Part shown: positions 37,954 to 51,300 of the stretch, piece after piece
How positions within the stretch are numbered: the stretch's first letter is position 1
Layout of the letters: every line of letters starts with the position of its first letter
Assembly (NCBI RefSeq): GCF_900005765.1
Contig: NC_041683.1
Location: 620,001-684,000 of the forward strand
Reading direction: 5' to 3'
Origin: Plasmodium relictum
Taxonomy: Eukaryota > Apicomplexa > Aconoidasida > Haemosporida > Plasmodiidae
DNA length: 64,000 nucleotides
Made by a program: the position numbers and the translations under genes
Notes under the pieces: generated by a model
Databases searched by the model: none
Seen by the model: only the letters and a program-made list of their open reading frames with translations
Told to the model about the DNA's origin: nothing

Positions 37954-40323
37954 TAAAGTACTTTATGAAATTTTTTAATGTTCAAAAATTTTTTTTTAAA
38001 AATATTTTTAATACTTTTACAAAATATATTTTTGAAAAAACTTTATTTAAATTCGTAGTAATTGTTCTATTTATAAAAAAATTAAAGAGAATTCAGTGAA
38101 TTTGAATATTTTTTTTTTTTTTAAGAATATGTTTCTTTCTTTTAAACAATAAAGACAGGAATTTTTTTAAAACATAGATATTATCATGGAATTTTTTTCT
38201 ATAAAATTCTTTATTTTATTTAATTTTTTTTTTTTTATATGTTTATCTAAATTTAGAAATATAGAATCCAGATTTTTAAATTAAAAAAAAATTAGTATGA
38301 AGTAGAATTTATCTTATATACATTTTTTTTATAAGGTTACTAATAAATGTGCATCTATGGAATATTTTAAGAAAAAAAATATTTAGCTCATGAAATTTTT
38401 GAATGGAAGAAAAGCAAGAAATTATTAGAGTAAAGATTCCATTAAATATCTCATTATTATATCAATTAATATATTATGTAATTCAATTAAACAAAATGAA
38501 TTATAGAGATCTTCATTATGCCAAAAGTTCTTATTTTCTTTCATACATTCCCTTAGTTTATTATATGTAAATTATACTAAACATAAGATAGATTTACCAA
38601 TATATTTATATATTTTTAACTAATAATTTTAAATTTATAAGAAGATAAATAAATATCTTTAAAAAATAAAAATGTTAAAAGGGAATTACTATTTTAATCT
38701 CCTTGTTAAGATGAATAAAAAGAGTAAATTAAAACGAGAAATAAAATTAACAATATTATAACAAAAAAAAAAAAAAAAAAAAAAATACAAATTATAATTA
38801 GATACATTCCATATTCTTTTATATTTTTATTTTTAATGAAAAAATAATAAATATTATTAATATATATTACTCATGTTCCCTATTGTCTAAGTATCATTAA
38901 AAATTCCTAATATAACCTTAAATTTGTTAAAAGAATATTTAAATAAAAAGTTAGGTTATCTTACAATGTGCAACGTATAACAAATAAATATATTTTGTTT
39001 AGCTAAAGTTTTAATTTTATAATTCTACAAAAACAAAAAAACTTTTGGAATCACATATACTTTTATTTTGCTTTTTTTCTTATAAAAATGCACACGCAAA
39101 TTATATTAGAAACAAAAATTTTTTTTACTTATAAATAAAATGTGTGTGCACAAAATTTAGTTTGTGGTGAAATGATGCATATAAAAGTGCATGAACATTT
39201 TAGCTTTTTTTAGAATATAAAATAATTAAGGTATTTTTTTATTAACATGTTACTAGCACATTATTAATATACACACAAAACAATGCGCTTGAATTCAGTA
39301 CACGGAAATTATTATATATATATATATGAATACATACATTTTTTATATTTAAGTATTTATAACTTGTTTCTCAAATTAGTAAAAACAATACAATAGATTC
39401 CATTGAAATTTTTCATTTAAAAAACTTAAAATTTAAAATTAAATATTTTATTATATAAAAATATTAAAAAAATAAAAAAAATATTATTTGCCACAATTTT
39501 TTTTAAGGGGGAAAAAAAGATATAATTATATACATATACGCATATTTATTTTATGTTATATGTGTATATATATATTCTAGTAAATTTATTTTATAATTCT
39601 TTGTTAAAATTTTTGTTGCACCAAAGTACATACATATAATTTTTAATTTTAAAAAAAAAAGATATAATGGAAATATTTATATACACTGAAAAAAAAAGAT
39701 TTCTATTATATTCACTTCTAAAACATACCCATAATTTTCATTAAATTTTACGCGAAAAAAGTTATAATATTTTTAGTTGTGTAAAAGGAAAAATTACACA
39801 AAATAAATGTGTCCTTTTTTTTCTCATGATGGTATTTTAAAGTAATGTTATTAATTTTTTTTTCTTTTTTTGTTACAATTTCCTTTTTTAAAAGAAAAAC
39901 TTTCATAAAAAAATAATTAAAAATAAGAGGTCCGTTTTAATATATGCATTACACCTTTTTAAAAAAAAGAAAAGGGGGAAAGAAGATATTAATGTACTAT
40001 AAAAAAATATGAAAGAAAAAAAATGTTTCTTATAATACAAAGAAAGTTATAAAAATATAACTCAAAGATATTGCATATATATTATTTTTTTACAGTTTAT
40101 TTCATTTGTTTTTTTTCATATTCTTATATATTTTTTGTAATTTTTTTTTTTTTTTTATATATACGTTTGATTTTATTTTAAGTTTTAATTCATTGTTTTA
40201 ATTAGAAATTTTCAAGAATATTTATTTTTTTTATTTTTCACTAAATAATTAATTATAGCATTATAGAATAATGTAAATAATGCTTATATGAAAGATAAAA
40301 TTACAGGAAAATATTTACTTTAA

Positions 40324-40356
<33 letters not shown>

Positions 40357-40473
40357 TGCTAGTGAAAAGTTAAAAAAAAAAAAAAAAAGAAATTTCTATA
40401 CAAATAAAAGTTTTAATAAATTTAGAAAAAAAGGATTTAATAAAAGTATATAAAACCATAATATAAAATAAAA
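37954..40473. other. Intergenic region between AARP and GAPM2
   Basis: 2.5 kb, AT-rich, no supportable open frame. A TA run lies at about 40326-40347. Both flanking genes are plus-strand, so this holds the AARP 3' UTR and GAPM2 promoter. Confidence 0.6.
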
Positions 40474-42175
40474 ATGTATACATACGGTGTAGAAGGGGAT
40501 GATGGATATTTACAGCAAGCACAATATCCATCACCTTATGAAAATCAATATCAGCAAGATGAAGAGTCTCCAAGTCCTAGAGGGGAAAGTCATACTCCAT
40601 TTATAGGATATTTTAGTTCTCACTTACTTCGAACAGGATTTTTTTTACAATGTGTATCTTTAATATTAATGTTTATATTTTATTGGGCATTTGGTGGAAC
40701 TGGCATTTTTGTATTTGATTTATATGCAGGACCAGAATGTGTTAAAGTATCAAGTGCATTTCATTTGACTATATCAATCCTAATGGCAATATATCTACTA
40801 GGTACATTGTATATAGCAATGTTTCAAGTTTTTGTAGCAGATAATAGTAAATGGTGCAGAGGATTTAGAGCAGGATCTAAACTATTATCAGCAGCTGTGA
40901 CATTAGATCTTTTGTCTTCAATATTAAGATTGGTTCAGTATTTGTATGCATACTTTTATATGAATATGAGATGGTGGGCAAGATATCAACAAACAAAATC
41001 TGATTGGACCTTATTACATTTTGGTAGTATAGTACATAGTTTTGCCTTGTTTATTTATGGTGCAGCTTTTTTTTATATGGAGGCATATCATGACGAGGGT
41101 ACTTATGAAGAACTTGCTTGGTCAAATTTAACTTTATTCAAATTAGCAGGATTGGCAGGTATATTATAAATATATTTAGAACATACGATAATATATAATA
41201 ACATATGACAATTTATAATATATTATAATAATACATAATTATATAAAGTAATATAAATACAAGGAAATATAAATGTATATAATGCAATTAATTGTTATAA
41301 TAATATATTAACTAAAAATACAATTTACTAATTGCAAAATAGATAGATGTTATAATTCAATAAGAGAATAAATATTTTGTCATAAAATTCCTTATAGTAT
41401 ATGACTATTAATTATATATATATATATATATTATTTTAGTGATTGAATAAAAAATATTTAATTAATGTAGTAACGAATACCTAAATGATAATAATAATGA
41501 CAATAACAATAATTTAAGTTTTATTATTAATAATGCTAAAAGTTTATTACTAAAGTTTTTATTTTTGTTAGATATAAATAAAAAAAAAAAACTTCATATT
41601 TTACACTATAATATAAATATTTATATAAAAGTATTATATGATAATATAGTATATTATTTAAAGTATTCACGTAAATGTAATAAATATGAAGAATATTTTT
41701 TCATATATATTTATCATTAAAATTTTTGTCTCTTTTTTTAGAGTTGTTAATGGTATTTTCTGGTTTTGGAGCTTTTTTCTCTATATTGTTATTGGGTGCA
41801 ATAATATGTGCAACAATTTGGGCTTTTTCTTTTGAGCCTCTATTAGAAAAATGGTCTCCAGAATTACACAGCAGGGATATAAATGCAGATGTATTACCGG
41901 AAATAAAAAATGATGATGACCAAGGTGGATATAACGAAGAAAGTGCTTATGCACCTTATAATGTAAACCCAGAGAATATGGAATATGGAGAAGAAATGGT
42001 TCAGCAAAATATGAATGAAAATTATGTTGAAGGTAATGCGTATGACCCCAATATGTATGGTCAGAATGATGGAATACCAACTACATATGATTATTCACAA
42101 ATAGAAGGACAAATACAACAAAATGCTGAAATGGGAGTGTCTGAGAATAATTACCCAAAAAATGGGCAATATTGA
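40474..42175 (+). CDS. GAPM2: Glideosome-associated protein with multiple membrane spans 2
   Basis: Two exons: 40474-41158 and 41742-42175. The splice (CAG|GTATAT … TTTAG|AG) joins …LAGLAG-ELLMVFSGFG…, phase 1, giving 372 residues. Six membrane helices are visible: FFLQCVSLILMFIFYW, FHLTISILMAIYLLG, a third around LLSAAVTLDLLSSILRLVQYL, LLHFGSIVHSFALFIYGAAFF, LTLFKLAGLAGELLMVF, and FSILLLGAIICATIWAF. The N-terminus is Tyr/Gln/Pro-rich and the C-terminus is acidic with NMYGQND-type Asn/Gln/Tyr repeats. GAPM proteins sit in the inner membrane complex, linking alveolin network and gliding motor. The family pattern and gene order next to AARP identify GAPM2. Retaining the 583-base intron would stop translation three codons later and lose the last helix. 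Confidence 0.9.
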
Positions 42176-44083
42176 AGCCTTAAAACAAATAAATACTTAA
42201 AAAAAATAAAATATAAATACATTAAATAAAGTAAATATAGTAAATATGAAAATTTTAATAAAATATATATAATAAAAGAATTATAATAAATAAAATATTT
42301 TTAACATAATACATTTTGATAAAACCAAATTATAACAATTGTTTTTTATTTATATGAATATTAATAGCATAATTTTATTTATTTATTTTTTTTTTTTTTT
42401 TATTTTTTTATTTATTTATTTATTTATTTTTTTTTTTTTTTTTTTATTATCATTATTATTATTACATTAAGTACAATTAAAATTTATAGAATAAATATTA
42501 TAAAAATTACATTTTATTTTTATTGCATTCATGCTTATAATGAAAACTTTTATTTTTTATAATCCTTATATATATACACATGAATATATTTTTTTTTTAT
42601 AATATTTTGTTATTATCACAATTTAACTATATATATATTTATATATACTTAGTAAATATTGTTTATTGATATAAGAAATAGTATACTTATATGTATATAT
42701 CTACATGTGTATAAATATATATATGTACATACATATAAAATAACAATATAGTTTTATTTTGTTTTCATAAGAATAAATATTCTTCTGTATTTAAATGCTG
42801 TGGCAATTTTATTTGTTTAAATTTTTTCAGATATTATAATTATCACATTGAATGTTTTAATAATAAAAATATATATTGTCTTTATAAAGAATACATGGAA
42901 ATACATTAAAAAGCATTTATACTTAATATTTTTTATAAGAATGTAAAAGTAATTAAAGAAAATAAAAAAAAATCAGAGGAGTAATATTACCAAAGATAGA
43001 ATAATAAAGAACATAGAAAAATTAATTTAAGAATAAAAAACTAAATTATTAAAATAAGCCCATGAAAAAAATTTGCGAACGATTAAAATTCTTAAAAAAA
43101 TATGCCATTAGAAAAAAATGAAGTTCTAAATAAAAAAGGTTACTACATATGCATATAGACACCTTAAATTTTAAAAAAAAATTACCTTTTTATACTATAT
43201 TTTTTAAATTTACAATAATTTTCATGTAATATCATAATTAAATCAGTAATATATACAATAAAATTAATTGATATTTAATAAATTCAATTATATAAAAAAA
43301 TAATGGTTATTAAATTATAAAATACTCCTTTAATTTTTGACATTTTTTCTGTTTTGTGTTTTTTTTTTTAAGTAATATATAGCAAAATGTAAATTGAAAA
43401 GTAAAATATTTTGAAAAAAATAACTTTTTTTCTATATAATAAAAAATAATTTCATTTATTAATTAGAAAAAAAAATTCACTACTAAAAAAAAAATTTTAA
43501 ATGATAACTTCGTATTTTTTTTTCCTTTTTTAAAAAAATTTTACATGGTAGTATAAAGGTAAATAGGAGAAATTAAGATATAAAATTTTTTATTTATTCA
43601 TTAAACAATGATTATTTTAATATTAGAATTTTTTTTCTATTTAAATTGATGTAAATTCTCTCTTAAACTTGGTTATATAATAAAAAAAAAAATAAAATCA
43701 ATAATTCTTCAAAGAAAAAAAAAGAACCATCTATTATGTATATATAAATTAATTACAATGTATCTTATAATTTAAAAAAAATATATATATTTTTTTTTTA
43801 TACTTTTTATTATATTTTACTTTGCAGAATAAAAAAATTTAATTGTATATTTTTATAAAATTATATAAAAAATTGTAATTTACAAAATTATGTATTAATT
43901 TTAACAAAAATACTAAAATTAAAATAAAAAATTCATATTTTATTTCTTTTTTGTTCTATTATAAAAAAGATAGTTACAAATTTGTGGTTATTTTTAAATG
44001 TTGTTACAACAAAAATGCTAATATAAAGTTAAAAAAAAAGAAAAAAAATTATAAGATGAAAAATTTGGAACAAAATTGCTATA
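42176..44083. other. Intergenic region between GAPM2 and the SLC6-like gene
   Basis: 1.9 kb. Contains (TTTA)n and T tracts at about 42378-42446. No gene visible. Confidence 0.6.
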
Positions 44084-47000
44084 ATGAGAAATATAAAAGA
44101 TGATTTAAGTAACAGTAAACATAATTTAGAAAAAAGAGTGATAAAATTAGGTCATATGATTTACAAATTAGAAGAATCGAAAGGATATTTTTTTCTTTGG
44201 AAAAAAAAAATTAATGAATATTTTAAAAAAAAATACCAATACAAAAATATATGTAACAAAGAATATGGAGTGAATAAGATAAAAAAAAAAAAAAGGTTTG
44301 TGAAACCTATAAATCTATTGAATTTAAAGTATATATGTGAAAATAATGAAGATGATGTAAAACTGAATTGTTTAAATATAAAAGTTAAAAAAGAAAATAT
44401 CTTTTCTTATGAGAACAAATATATGAAAAAAGATTTAAATAGATCTAATGGTAATAGTACAAGTAATACATGGTTAATACCAGTAGACGAAAATTTAGAA
44501 AAAAAAAAATATGGTAGAACTAAAAATATGAACCACATATATCAAAATTATGTGGAAAATAGGCATAATAAAAATTCTAAAAGAAAAAATAAATATACAA
44601 AAAATGCAAAGAATATAATTCACAAGAAAAGGAAAAAAAAAGAAATAATAAGTGAAATAATAGAATATAATAAAAGAAATATTTATTATGAGAAACCAAG
44701 ATGGAAATCTAGGTTAAATTATATAAAATGTATGATGTCTTACTCTTTAAAATTGGGTGTTATATGGAGATTTCCTTATGCATGTTATATTAATGAAGGT
44801 GGTTGCTTTTTATTAGCTTATTTCATATGTTTATTTTTAATAGGATTTCCTATGTTTTTATTAGAAATAACTATTGGTCAAAAATATCAAAAATCCTTTA
44901 TTTATTGTTTTAAGGAATTATGTGAAAAATTAATTGGCATACCTATTTCATCAATATTAATTGTAATTTTATGTATTATATATTTTTATGCTATATCATC
45001 ATGGGTATTATTATATTTTATAAAATCTTTTAATGTTTTTTTACCATGGAAAAATGGGGGCCTAAATAAATCGGATTCTGCAAAACGTTTTTTGTTAATC
45101 GATATTTTGAATAAGTCAGAAACGTTATCTTTTAGTGATTTAGCATTTAATAAAATAAATATTTCATTAATTTCTTGTGTAACAATAATTTTTATTATAC
45201 TAATTCTATTTTTAATAATAGAAAAGAGAAAAAAAAGGAACTTTAATTTATTGAAATACAAAGATTTCTTCTTATGCATCCTTTTATTTTTATTATTTAT
45301 TAGATCAGCAACATTAGAAGGATCTCCAAATGGTATATATTATTATTTAAAAATAAATTTTCAGAAATTAAAAAGTGGATCACTGTGGGTTTCTGCAGGC
45401 TCACAGATATTTTACTCTTTAGGTATTTCATGGGGAGAATTAATTAATTACGGTAGTAAGAATAATAAAAAAAATAATTTGGTCAAAGATTGTTTAATTA
45501 TGATTTCTTTAAATATGGTAACATCATTTTTTGTGGGTTTAATTGTCTTTTCAATAATTGGCTTTATGTCCAGTGTATCTAAAATACCAATAAATGAAGT
45601 GGGAAATATTAGTCTAGGGTTACCCTTTGTTGCATATTCCATAGGAATTAGAGAAATTTCTAATTTATCCTTTTTTTCTTTTTTTTTTTTTGCCTTATTA
45701 TTTATCACATGTATTGAATCGTTACTATTAATGATAAACATGGTTGTCAAAACTATTTTTGGAATGCTGAATATTAGAAAAAAAAAAATGGGAGGAAAAA
45801 AAAGAAAAATTATTTTCATTATATGTTTTTTTATATTTTTAATTAATATTTTTTTAACATTTCCATCTGGTTCTTATTTAGTTGACATAATGGATTTTAT
45901 ATCAGGAATTGCCACAATTTATGTCCTAGCTTTATGTGAAATTTTTGCCCTCTTAAAATATTATAAAATCGTAAATTTTATAAATGACATTTATTATATG
46001 ACGAACATTAGATTACATTATTTTTTTATATTTATGTATTTATATATAATACCATTTTTATTAATTTTATTATTTTGTATAAGTATTTACTTGCTTATTA
46101 TTCCTCATCAATATATGACAACAAACCAAAAAGAAACGGAAAAAAATATAGATAAAAGAGAAGGTTGTTTAGATAATTCTTCATGTAACATGCATGGAAT
46201 ATGCATAGATAAGGTATGTTTATGTAATGTCGGATGGAAAAATTATTACTGTTCAGAACCATATTATAAAATACATTATCAAAAGGAAAGAAATGATAAA
46301 GATATAAATAAAAATATTATAAATGGAACTGTATTGAAATATGAAGAAGAATATAATGAAACTTATAACAAATATGATAATAAAAATAATTATAACATAA
46401 ATTCTAGTAAAAATATTGATAAAGATAATAATAAGGATAAGAATAATAATAAAAATAATGGTGAAGATGAAGAATTTATTGAAGAAAAAAAAATAGAAGT
46501 AAAAATTAATGATGATATTTTATCAAAGCACAATGTAAAATTAATTTATCAAACAAATTTTGATTTTAATTTTTTAAATGACACTGATGTTAATTATTCT
46601 ATTCTTCCTCTAAATGAATATGATGAAATTTTAAAAAGATACTATGTAGAACAAATGGATAATAGTAAAATAAAAGTGGAAGAAAAATTAAGCGTAATAG
46701 AAGAAGGGAATAAGTTTAATTACAAAAAAATTGATTTTAGTAACATTCATTATAAAAGCTTTACATATGATAATTTTGTCATTACTCCACTTTTATCTTG
46801 TCCTGAATTTTGCAATGAAGATTTTGGGAGGGGAGTATGTATAAATGACTTATTTTTAGAAAAGAATTGGATTAACAATAATTCTATTTTAAATTTTTTT
46901 GATGAAAATAATAGAAGTGATGATGATATTTTTAATTTTTACTCTCATAAAAACATTTACCATTATACTGGTAAGTGTATATGCAACGTTGAATTTACAG

Positions 47001-47650
47001 GAAAAGCTTGCTCACAAAATAGATACATAAAAGGGTATTCTTCTTTTTTTCTTTTTATTGGATGGATTTTTGTTACTATTACATTATTACCTATTCCATT
47101 AGTTTTCTTTTTTTCAAGAATTAGAAATATTTTAGTGAAATTTTTAAATAGAAATAAAAGAAGTATTTACAGAAATATAAATAAAAAATATAAAAAAAAA
47201 AAATATAATAAAATTTCTGATATCCCAGTTGTACCATCAAAATCAAGAAAGAAGCGAAAAAATATTACTTTTAATTCTTATGATGAATTAAATAATAATT
47301 TTGGAAATTTTTCGAAAGAAAAAAAAGATATTTATGATTTATCAAACAACAATTTTTATATAGCTTGTAAAAGAAAGAAAAAAAAAGACATTAAAATTTT
47401 GAAAACAATAAAAAAGGATTTTATTTTTTATAATTCATTATATGCACCTAAAGAGAATGAAAAATTAATAAAAAGGTATATTCCGCAACGTATCTTTTCA
47501 TTTAAAAAAATTTTTTTTAATAAAAAAAGAAAAAATTATAATAAAATTAACGAGAATGTTGTTGGTTCGTGTGACCCAAATATTAATTCAAAAGAAATAA
47601 ATGAAAATTTAGATGTTTTCCAATGGAAAAATGAACAAGTAGATTTTTAA
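44084..47650 (+). CDS. SLC6/NSS-type transporter with EGF-like modules in a large loop
   Basis: Single exon, 1188 residues. After ~210 Lys/Asn-rich residues the neurotransmitter:sodium symporter fold begins: SYSLKLGVIWRFPYACY (TM1), CFLLAYFICLFLIGFPMFLLEITIGQ (TM2), LWVSAGSQIFYSLGISWGEL (TM6) and FFALLFITCIESLLLMINMV (TM8). I count eleven helices to ~685 and a twelfth at ~985-1008 (SFFLFIGWIFVTITLLPIPL). Between TM11 and TM12, a ~290-residue loop holds a canonical EGF-like module (Cys 695, 701, 707, 712, 714, 723; NMHGIC…CLCNVGW) and a second, interrupted one (Cys 906, 910 … 976). In the standard topology this loop faces outside. TM1 reads GVIWRFP where the family has GNxWRFP, so a sodium ligand is changed. 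Substrate unknown, probably an amino acid or amine. Confidence 0.85.
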   Translation: MRNIKDDLSNSKHNLEKRVIKLGHMIYKLEESKGYFFLWKKKINEYFKKKYQYKNICNKEYGVNKIKKKKRFVKPINLLNLKYICENNEDDVKLNCLNIKVKKENIFSYENKYMKKDLNRSNGNSTSNTWLIPVDENLEKKKYGRTKNMNHIYQNYVENRHNKNSKRKNKYTKNAKNIIHKKRKKKEIISEIIEYNKRNIYYEKPRWKSRLNYIKCMMSYSLKLGVIWRFPYACYINEGGCFLLAYFICLFLIGFPMFLLEITIGQKYQKSFIYCFKELCEKLIGIPISSILIVILCIIYFYAISSWVLLYFIKSFNVFLPWKNGGLNKSDSAKRFLLIDILNKSETLSFSDLAFNKINISLISCVTIIFIILILFLIIEKRKKRNFNLLKYKDFFLCILLFLLFIRSATLEGSPNGIYYYLKINFQKLKSGSLWVSAGSQIFYSLGISWGELINYGSKNNKKNNLVKDCLIMISLNMVTSFFVGLIVFSIIGFMSSVSKIPINEVGNISLGLPFVAYSIGIREISNLSFFSFFFFALLFITCIESLLLMINMVVKTIFGMLNIRKKKMGGKKRKIIFIICFFIFLINIFLTFPSGSYLVDIMDFISGIATIYVLALCEIFALLKYYKIVNFINDIYYMTNIRLHYFFIFMYLYIIPFLLILLFCISIYLLIIPHQYMTTNQKETEKNIDKREGCLDNSSCNMHGICIDKVCLCNVGWKNYYCSEPYYKIHYQKERNDKDINKNIINGTVLKYEEEYNETYNKYDNKNNYNINSSKNIDKDNNKDKNNNKNNGEDEEFIEEKKIEVKINDDILSKHNVKLIYQTNFDFNFLNDTDVNYSILPLNEYDEILKRYYVEQMDNSKIKVEEKLSVIEEGNKFNYKKIDFSNIHYKSFTYDNFVITPLLSCPEFCNEDFGRGVCINDLFLEKNWINNNSILNFFDENNRSDDDIFNFYSHKNIYHYTGKCICNVEFTGKACSQNRYIKGYSSFFLFIGWIFVTITLLPIPLVFFFSRIRNILVKFLNRNKRSIYRNINKKYKKKKYNKISDIPVVPSKSRKKRKNITFNSYDELNNNFGNFSKEKKDIYDLSNNNFYIACKRKKKKDIKILKTIKKDFIFYNSLYAPKENEKLIKRYIPQRIFSFKKIFFNKKRKNYNKINENVVGSCDPNINSKEINENLDVFQWKNEQVDF

Positions 47651-48338
47651 TGGAAAAAGGAAAAAAGAAAAAGAAAAAAAAAAAAAAAGGAAGTATCAAA
47701 AAATTCTTGAAAACATAAAATAAAATATGTTATATATTTATGTTTATAGGATCATAATTTATATTTTAATGAAGTTTTTTTTTATGAATAGTATATAAAT
47801 TAGTTGAAATTTATTTAATTATTTGTACTTATTTTCTTATTTTTTAATTTTTTTCAATATTAAAAATATTTGGACAATACCAAAATTCTTTTGTTTATGC
47901 ATATGAATATATCCTTTTTATATATACTTAAAAAGGTTAAATGAAATTTAGATACTTTATTTTTTATGATTTTAATTTTTTTTATTTTGTTTTTTTTTTT
48001 TTAAATATATTATTTTTAGTTTTTGTAATACAATATAAATTTGTTTTGGTAAAAACTTCAAGAACAGAGCTATCGAAAAAAGAAAAATTATTTGTTAATA
48101 TATTTTTATAATAGATAATCTTTTTTTATATAATTACATATACTTTAAATTTGAAAAAATTCAGAAAAAAAAAAAAAATATGTGAAACCAAGAATCTAGA
48201 AGTATATATATAGAAAATTTATTAGTAGGATTATAATTTTTTAAAACATATTTCTTAACCATTAAAAATAGTTTTTTTTTCTTTTTTTTTAATCTTTTAT
48301 TTTATTTTTAGAATTTTAAAATTTCAAAAAATAATTTC
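47651..48338. other. Convergent intergenic region
   Basis: 688 bases between convergent transporter and THO-like genes. AT-rich, no feature beyond T and A tracts. Confidence 0.7.
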
Positions 48339-51300
48339 TTAATCCATTTCTATATTGTTAATGCATTCGTTGTGTTGAAAACTTAAAAAGTTACCATTCT
48401 CTTCATTTAATAAACATTTTTTCTTTTCCAAATTTTTGTCCATTTGAATCATCAAATTATATAAAAAATCACAATCCATGGAAAATTCCTTATTTTTCAC
48501 AATAGTATATAAATCTATATATTTAAGAATAAATAATTTCGTTAGTCTGAATTTAAAAACAGGGTTATGTTTACTCTTTTCGCTTTCTTCAATTTCATTG
48601 ATTGGATCATTATCAATATGTATTTTTTTTTTATAATCTTCTAGTTTATCAATTAATTTTTCTATTAATATTTTTTTTTCATTTCTTTTTTTTTTCCTTT
48701 CAGTTATTGTGCTGCTTTCGTCTAACTCCCAAAATTCTGCTTCTCTTCTTAAATATATTTTATTTATTTCTAATAAAAAATTATTCATTTTATTTATATC
48801 ACAAATGTTGTAAGACTTGTTTGAATTATTATTCAAATCTATATTGCAAATTGTATAAATATTATCATGGTTATTTATTTGATTCAGTTGATTTATATTA
48901 TCCGAATTCTCAATTAATTTTGTATATTTATAATTATTTTTTATTAAATTTTTATTATTTTTATTAACTTCATAATAATTTTTCATTTTTTTGTTTAATA
49001 ATTCGAAAACTTCAATTATATAAATTAAATTTTCTACAGGTGATTTTTGCATGTTTTTATTATCATCTCCTTTCACTTCTATTTTTTTTTTTTTTTGTTT
49101 TTCTATATTTATATTTTTAAATTCAAAATTTAAATCATAATTTTCGTTGTTTGCCTTTCCTATCAACTGTTTTTTCCACGTATACCAACAATATTCCCTA
49201 GATAATAAATATTTAGAAAAGGGATTTTTAAAATGATCAAAATAGTTCATCAAATCTTTATTAAATAAATATATTATTTTTTTTATTTTTTCATTAATCG
49301 CATCATTATCTTTATTTTTTAAGTCAATTGCATTAGATATAATATTTTGATTTATATGTTTGGTATTAGAGGCCATTTTATTATTGCTTTCTTTATTCTT
49401 ACTACTATTATTATTTTCTTTCACATTCTTTTGGTACAATTTAGAGATGTTTATATTTGTTGAATAATATTTTTCTTCATTTTTCTTTTTTTCATTATAT
49501 TTATTTGGGTCTAGAATAAAAGACGAATTTTCATTATTAATTTCTAAGTTATTCGAGGAATTAAAACGAATTTTTTCTTTACTTTTCATATCATTTATTT
49601 TTAATGATGTATCAGTATTTTTATCTATTTGGTTTTTATAGGAACTTCCATTTTTTTCATGTATGTTATACTCGTAATTTAAATAATTGATTATCAACAA
49701 AATATTAAAAAAAAAAACTTTTATAAAATTTTCATCACGTATTAAGATATTATATATCTGTATATTACCAAGAAAGTCGACAGTATTATTATAAAGATAT
49801 TCTTTTATAATATTTAAATTTATTATATTTTCTTTTTTTAAATTCTTTACATAGGAATAAAATATTTTAAAAGAGTTATACACATCTTCCAATGATATAT
49901 TGTTCTGAACAGTAAATATTTCAGGAAATTTTATAAAAGTAACAAGATAAATAAATGATAAATATACTACATAATTTTTATTTGACTCATTTAAGTTTTC
50001 AAATAACTTATTACATTTCGTTTTTTTTAAATCTTTTATTTCATTTTTGTCAATGGAATTTTCTCTTTTCCTTTTTTTATTTCTGTCTTTATTATTTAAT
50101 GTTTCGTTTTTTTCATCAATTTTTTTATTTTTATCACTTTTTTTGGAATATGTAAAAATATCTTGGTGCTTTTCATCTCTCTCTTTATTTTTTAGAGTAT
50201 CTTCACTTTTCAATATTTCATTTTTTAATATGATATCATTATGAATTACGTCACTATCTGTTTTTTTTTTTTTCTCATCATTTTCTTCTTTATTGGTTAT
50301 TATATTTAATTCTTCTTTTTTATCTAAGTTTTGTAAACTGTTATTATCATATTTACTTTTATTTTTACTATCTTTTGTTAAATCTGTAGCAAATGAAAAT
50401 CTATTAGTCATTTCATTTTCAATTATATTTTTTATTTTTTTATAATTCTTGATATTTTCTTGAATATTTAATTCAAAATCGTCATAAATAATAGCTTCAT
50501 TATTTAAATTATTTTTATATTCTTCAAACGAGTCATAGAATAAAAAATTGAAATTGTTTTTTAACGATTGCCTATTACAAAAACCTAAATGATTAATGGG
50601 TAAGCATTCAGACAATAAAAGATTAAGAAAAAAAACATTTAAAGACTCTTTTTTATTTAAATTAATTTTTTTTTGTAAAATTTTAATAAAACCAATTAGC
50701 CTAGCTCCCACTGATTGTGTTTTTACTGGGTCATTAAAAATGATAAAATTTTGAAACTCTTTATATTTTTCTATAAATTTATTTTTATAATTATGAAAAA
50801 AAACAATTATATATTTTACATAACGTAATGGGATTACATTTGCGAAATCACTTAAAATCTCAATAAAATTTATAATACTAATATAATAAGGTGTTAATAT
50901 TAAACAAATTTCACAAAAGATAGTAATAAATTTTGCTAAAATTTTACTACTTTTTACTTTCTTTATTAAGGAAAAAAAAAAGCTTTTTAATTCTGTCACA
51001 AAATTATTTAATATTTTATTAAATATATCTTCATTTATTTTGATAAAAGTGGTTGATATGGAATTATTTATTAACTCAACATTTGAAGATAAATTAACTG
51101 AATCAATTATATTTCTATTATTTTCATTATTAGAATTAGCTAAATCATTCATATAACTTTTGTCATTTAATGAATTCAAAATATTTGAATTAGATGAATC
51201 TTTCTCTTTTTCATCTTTTATATTGTTATTCGTAAAAAAGTTATTCTTGTTTTCATACATTTTGGCATAATCAATTATATTAAAGTTTATATTTATCATA

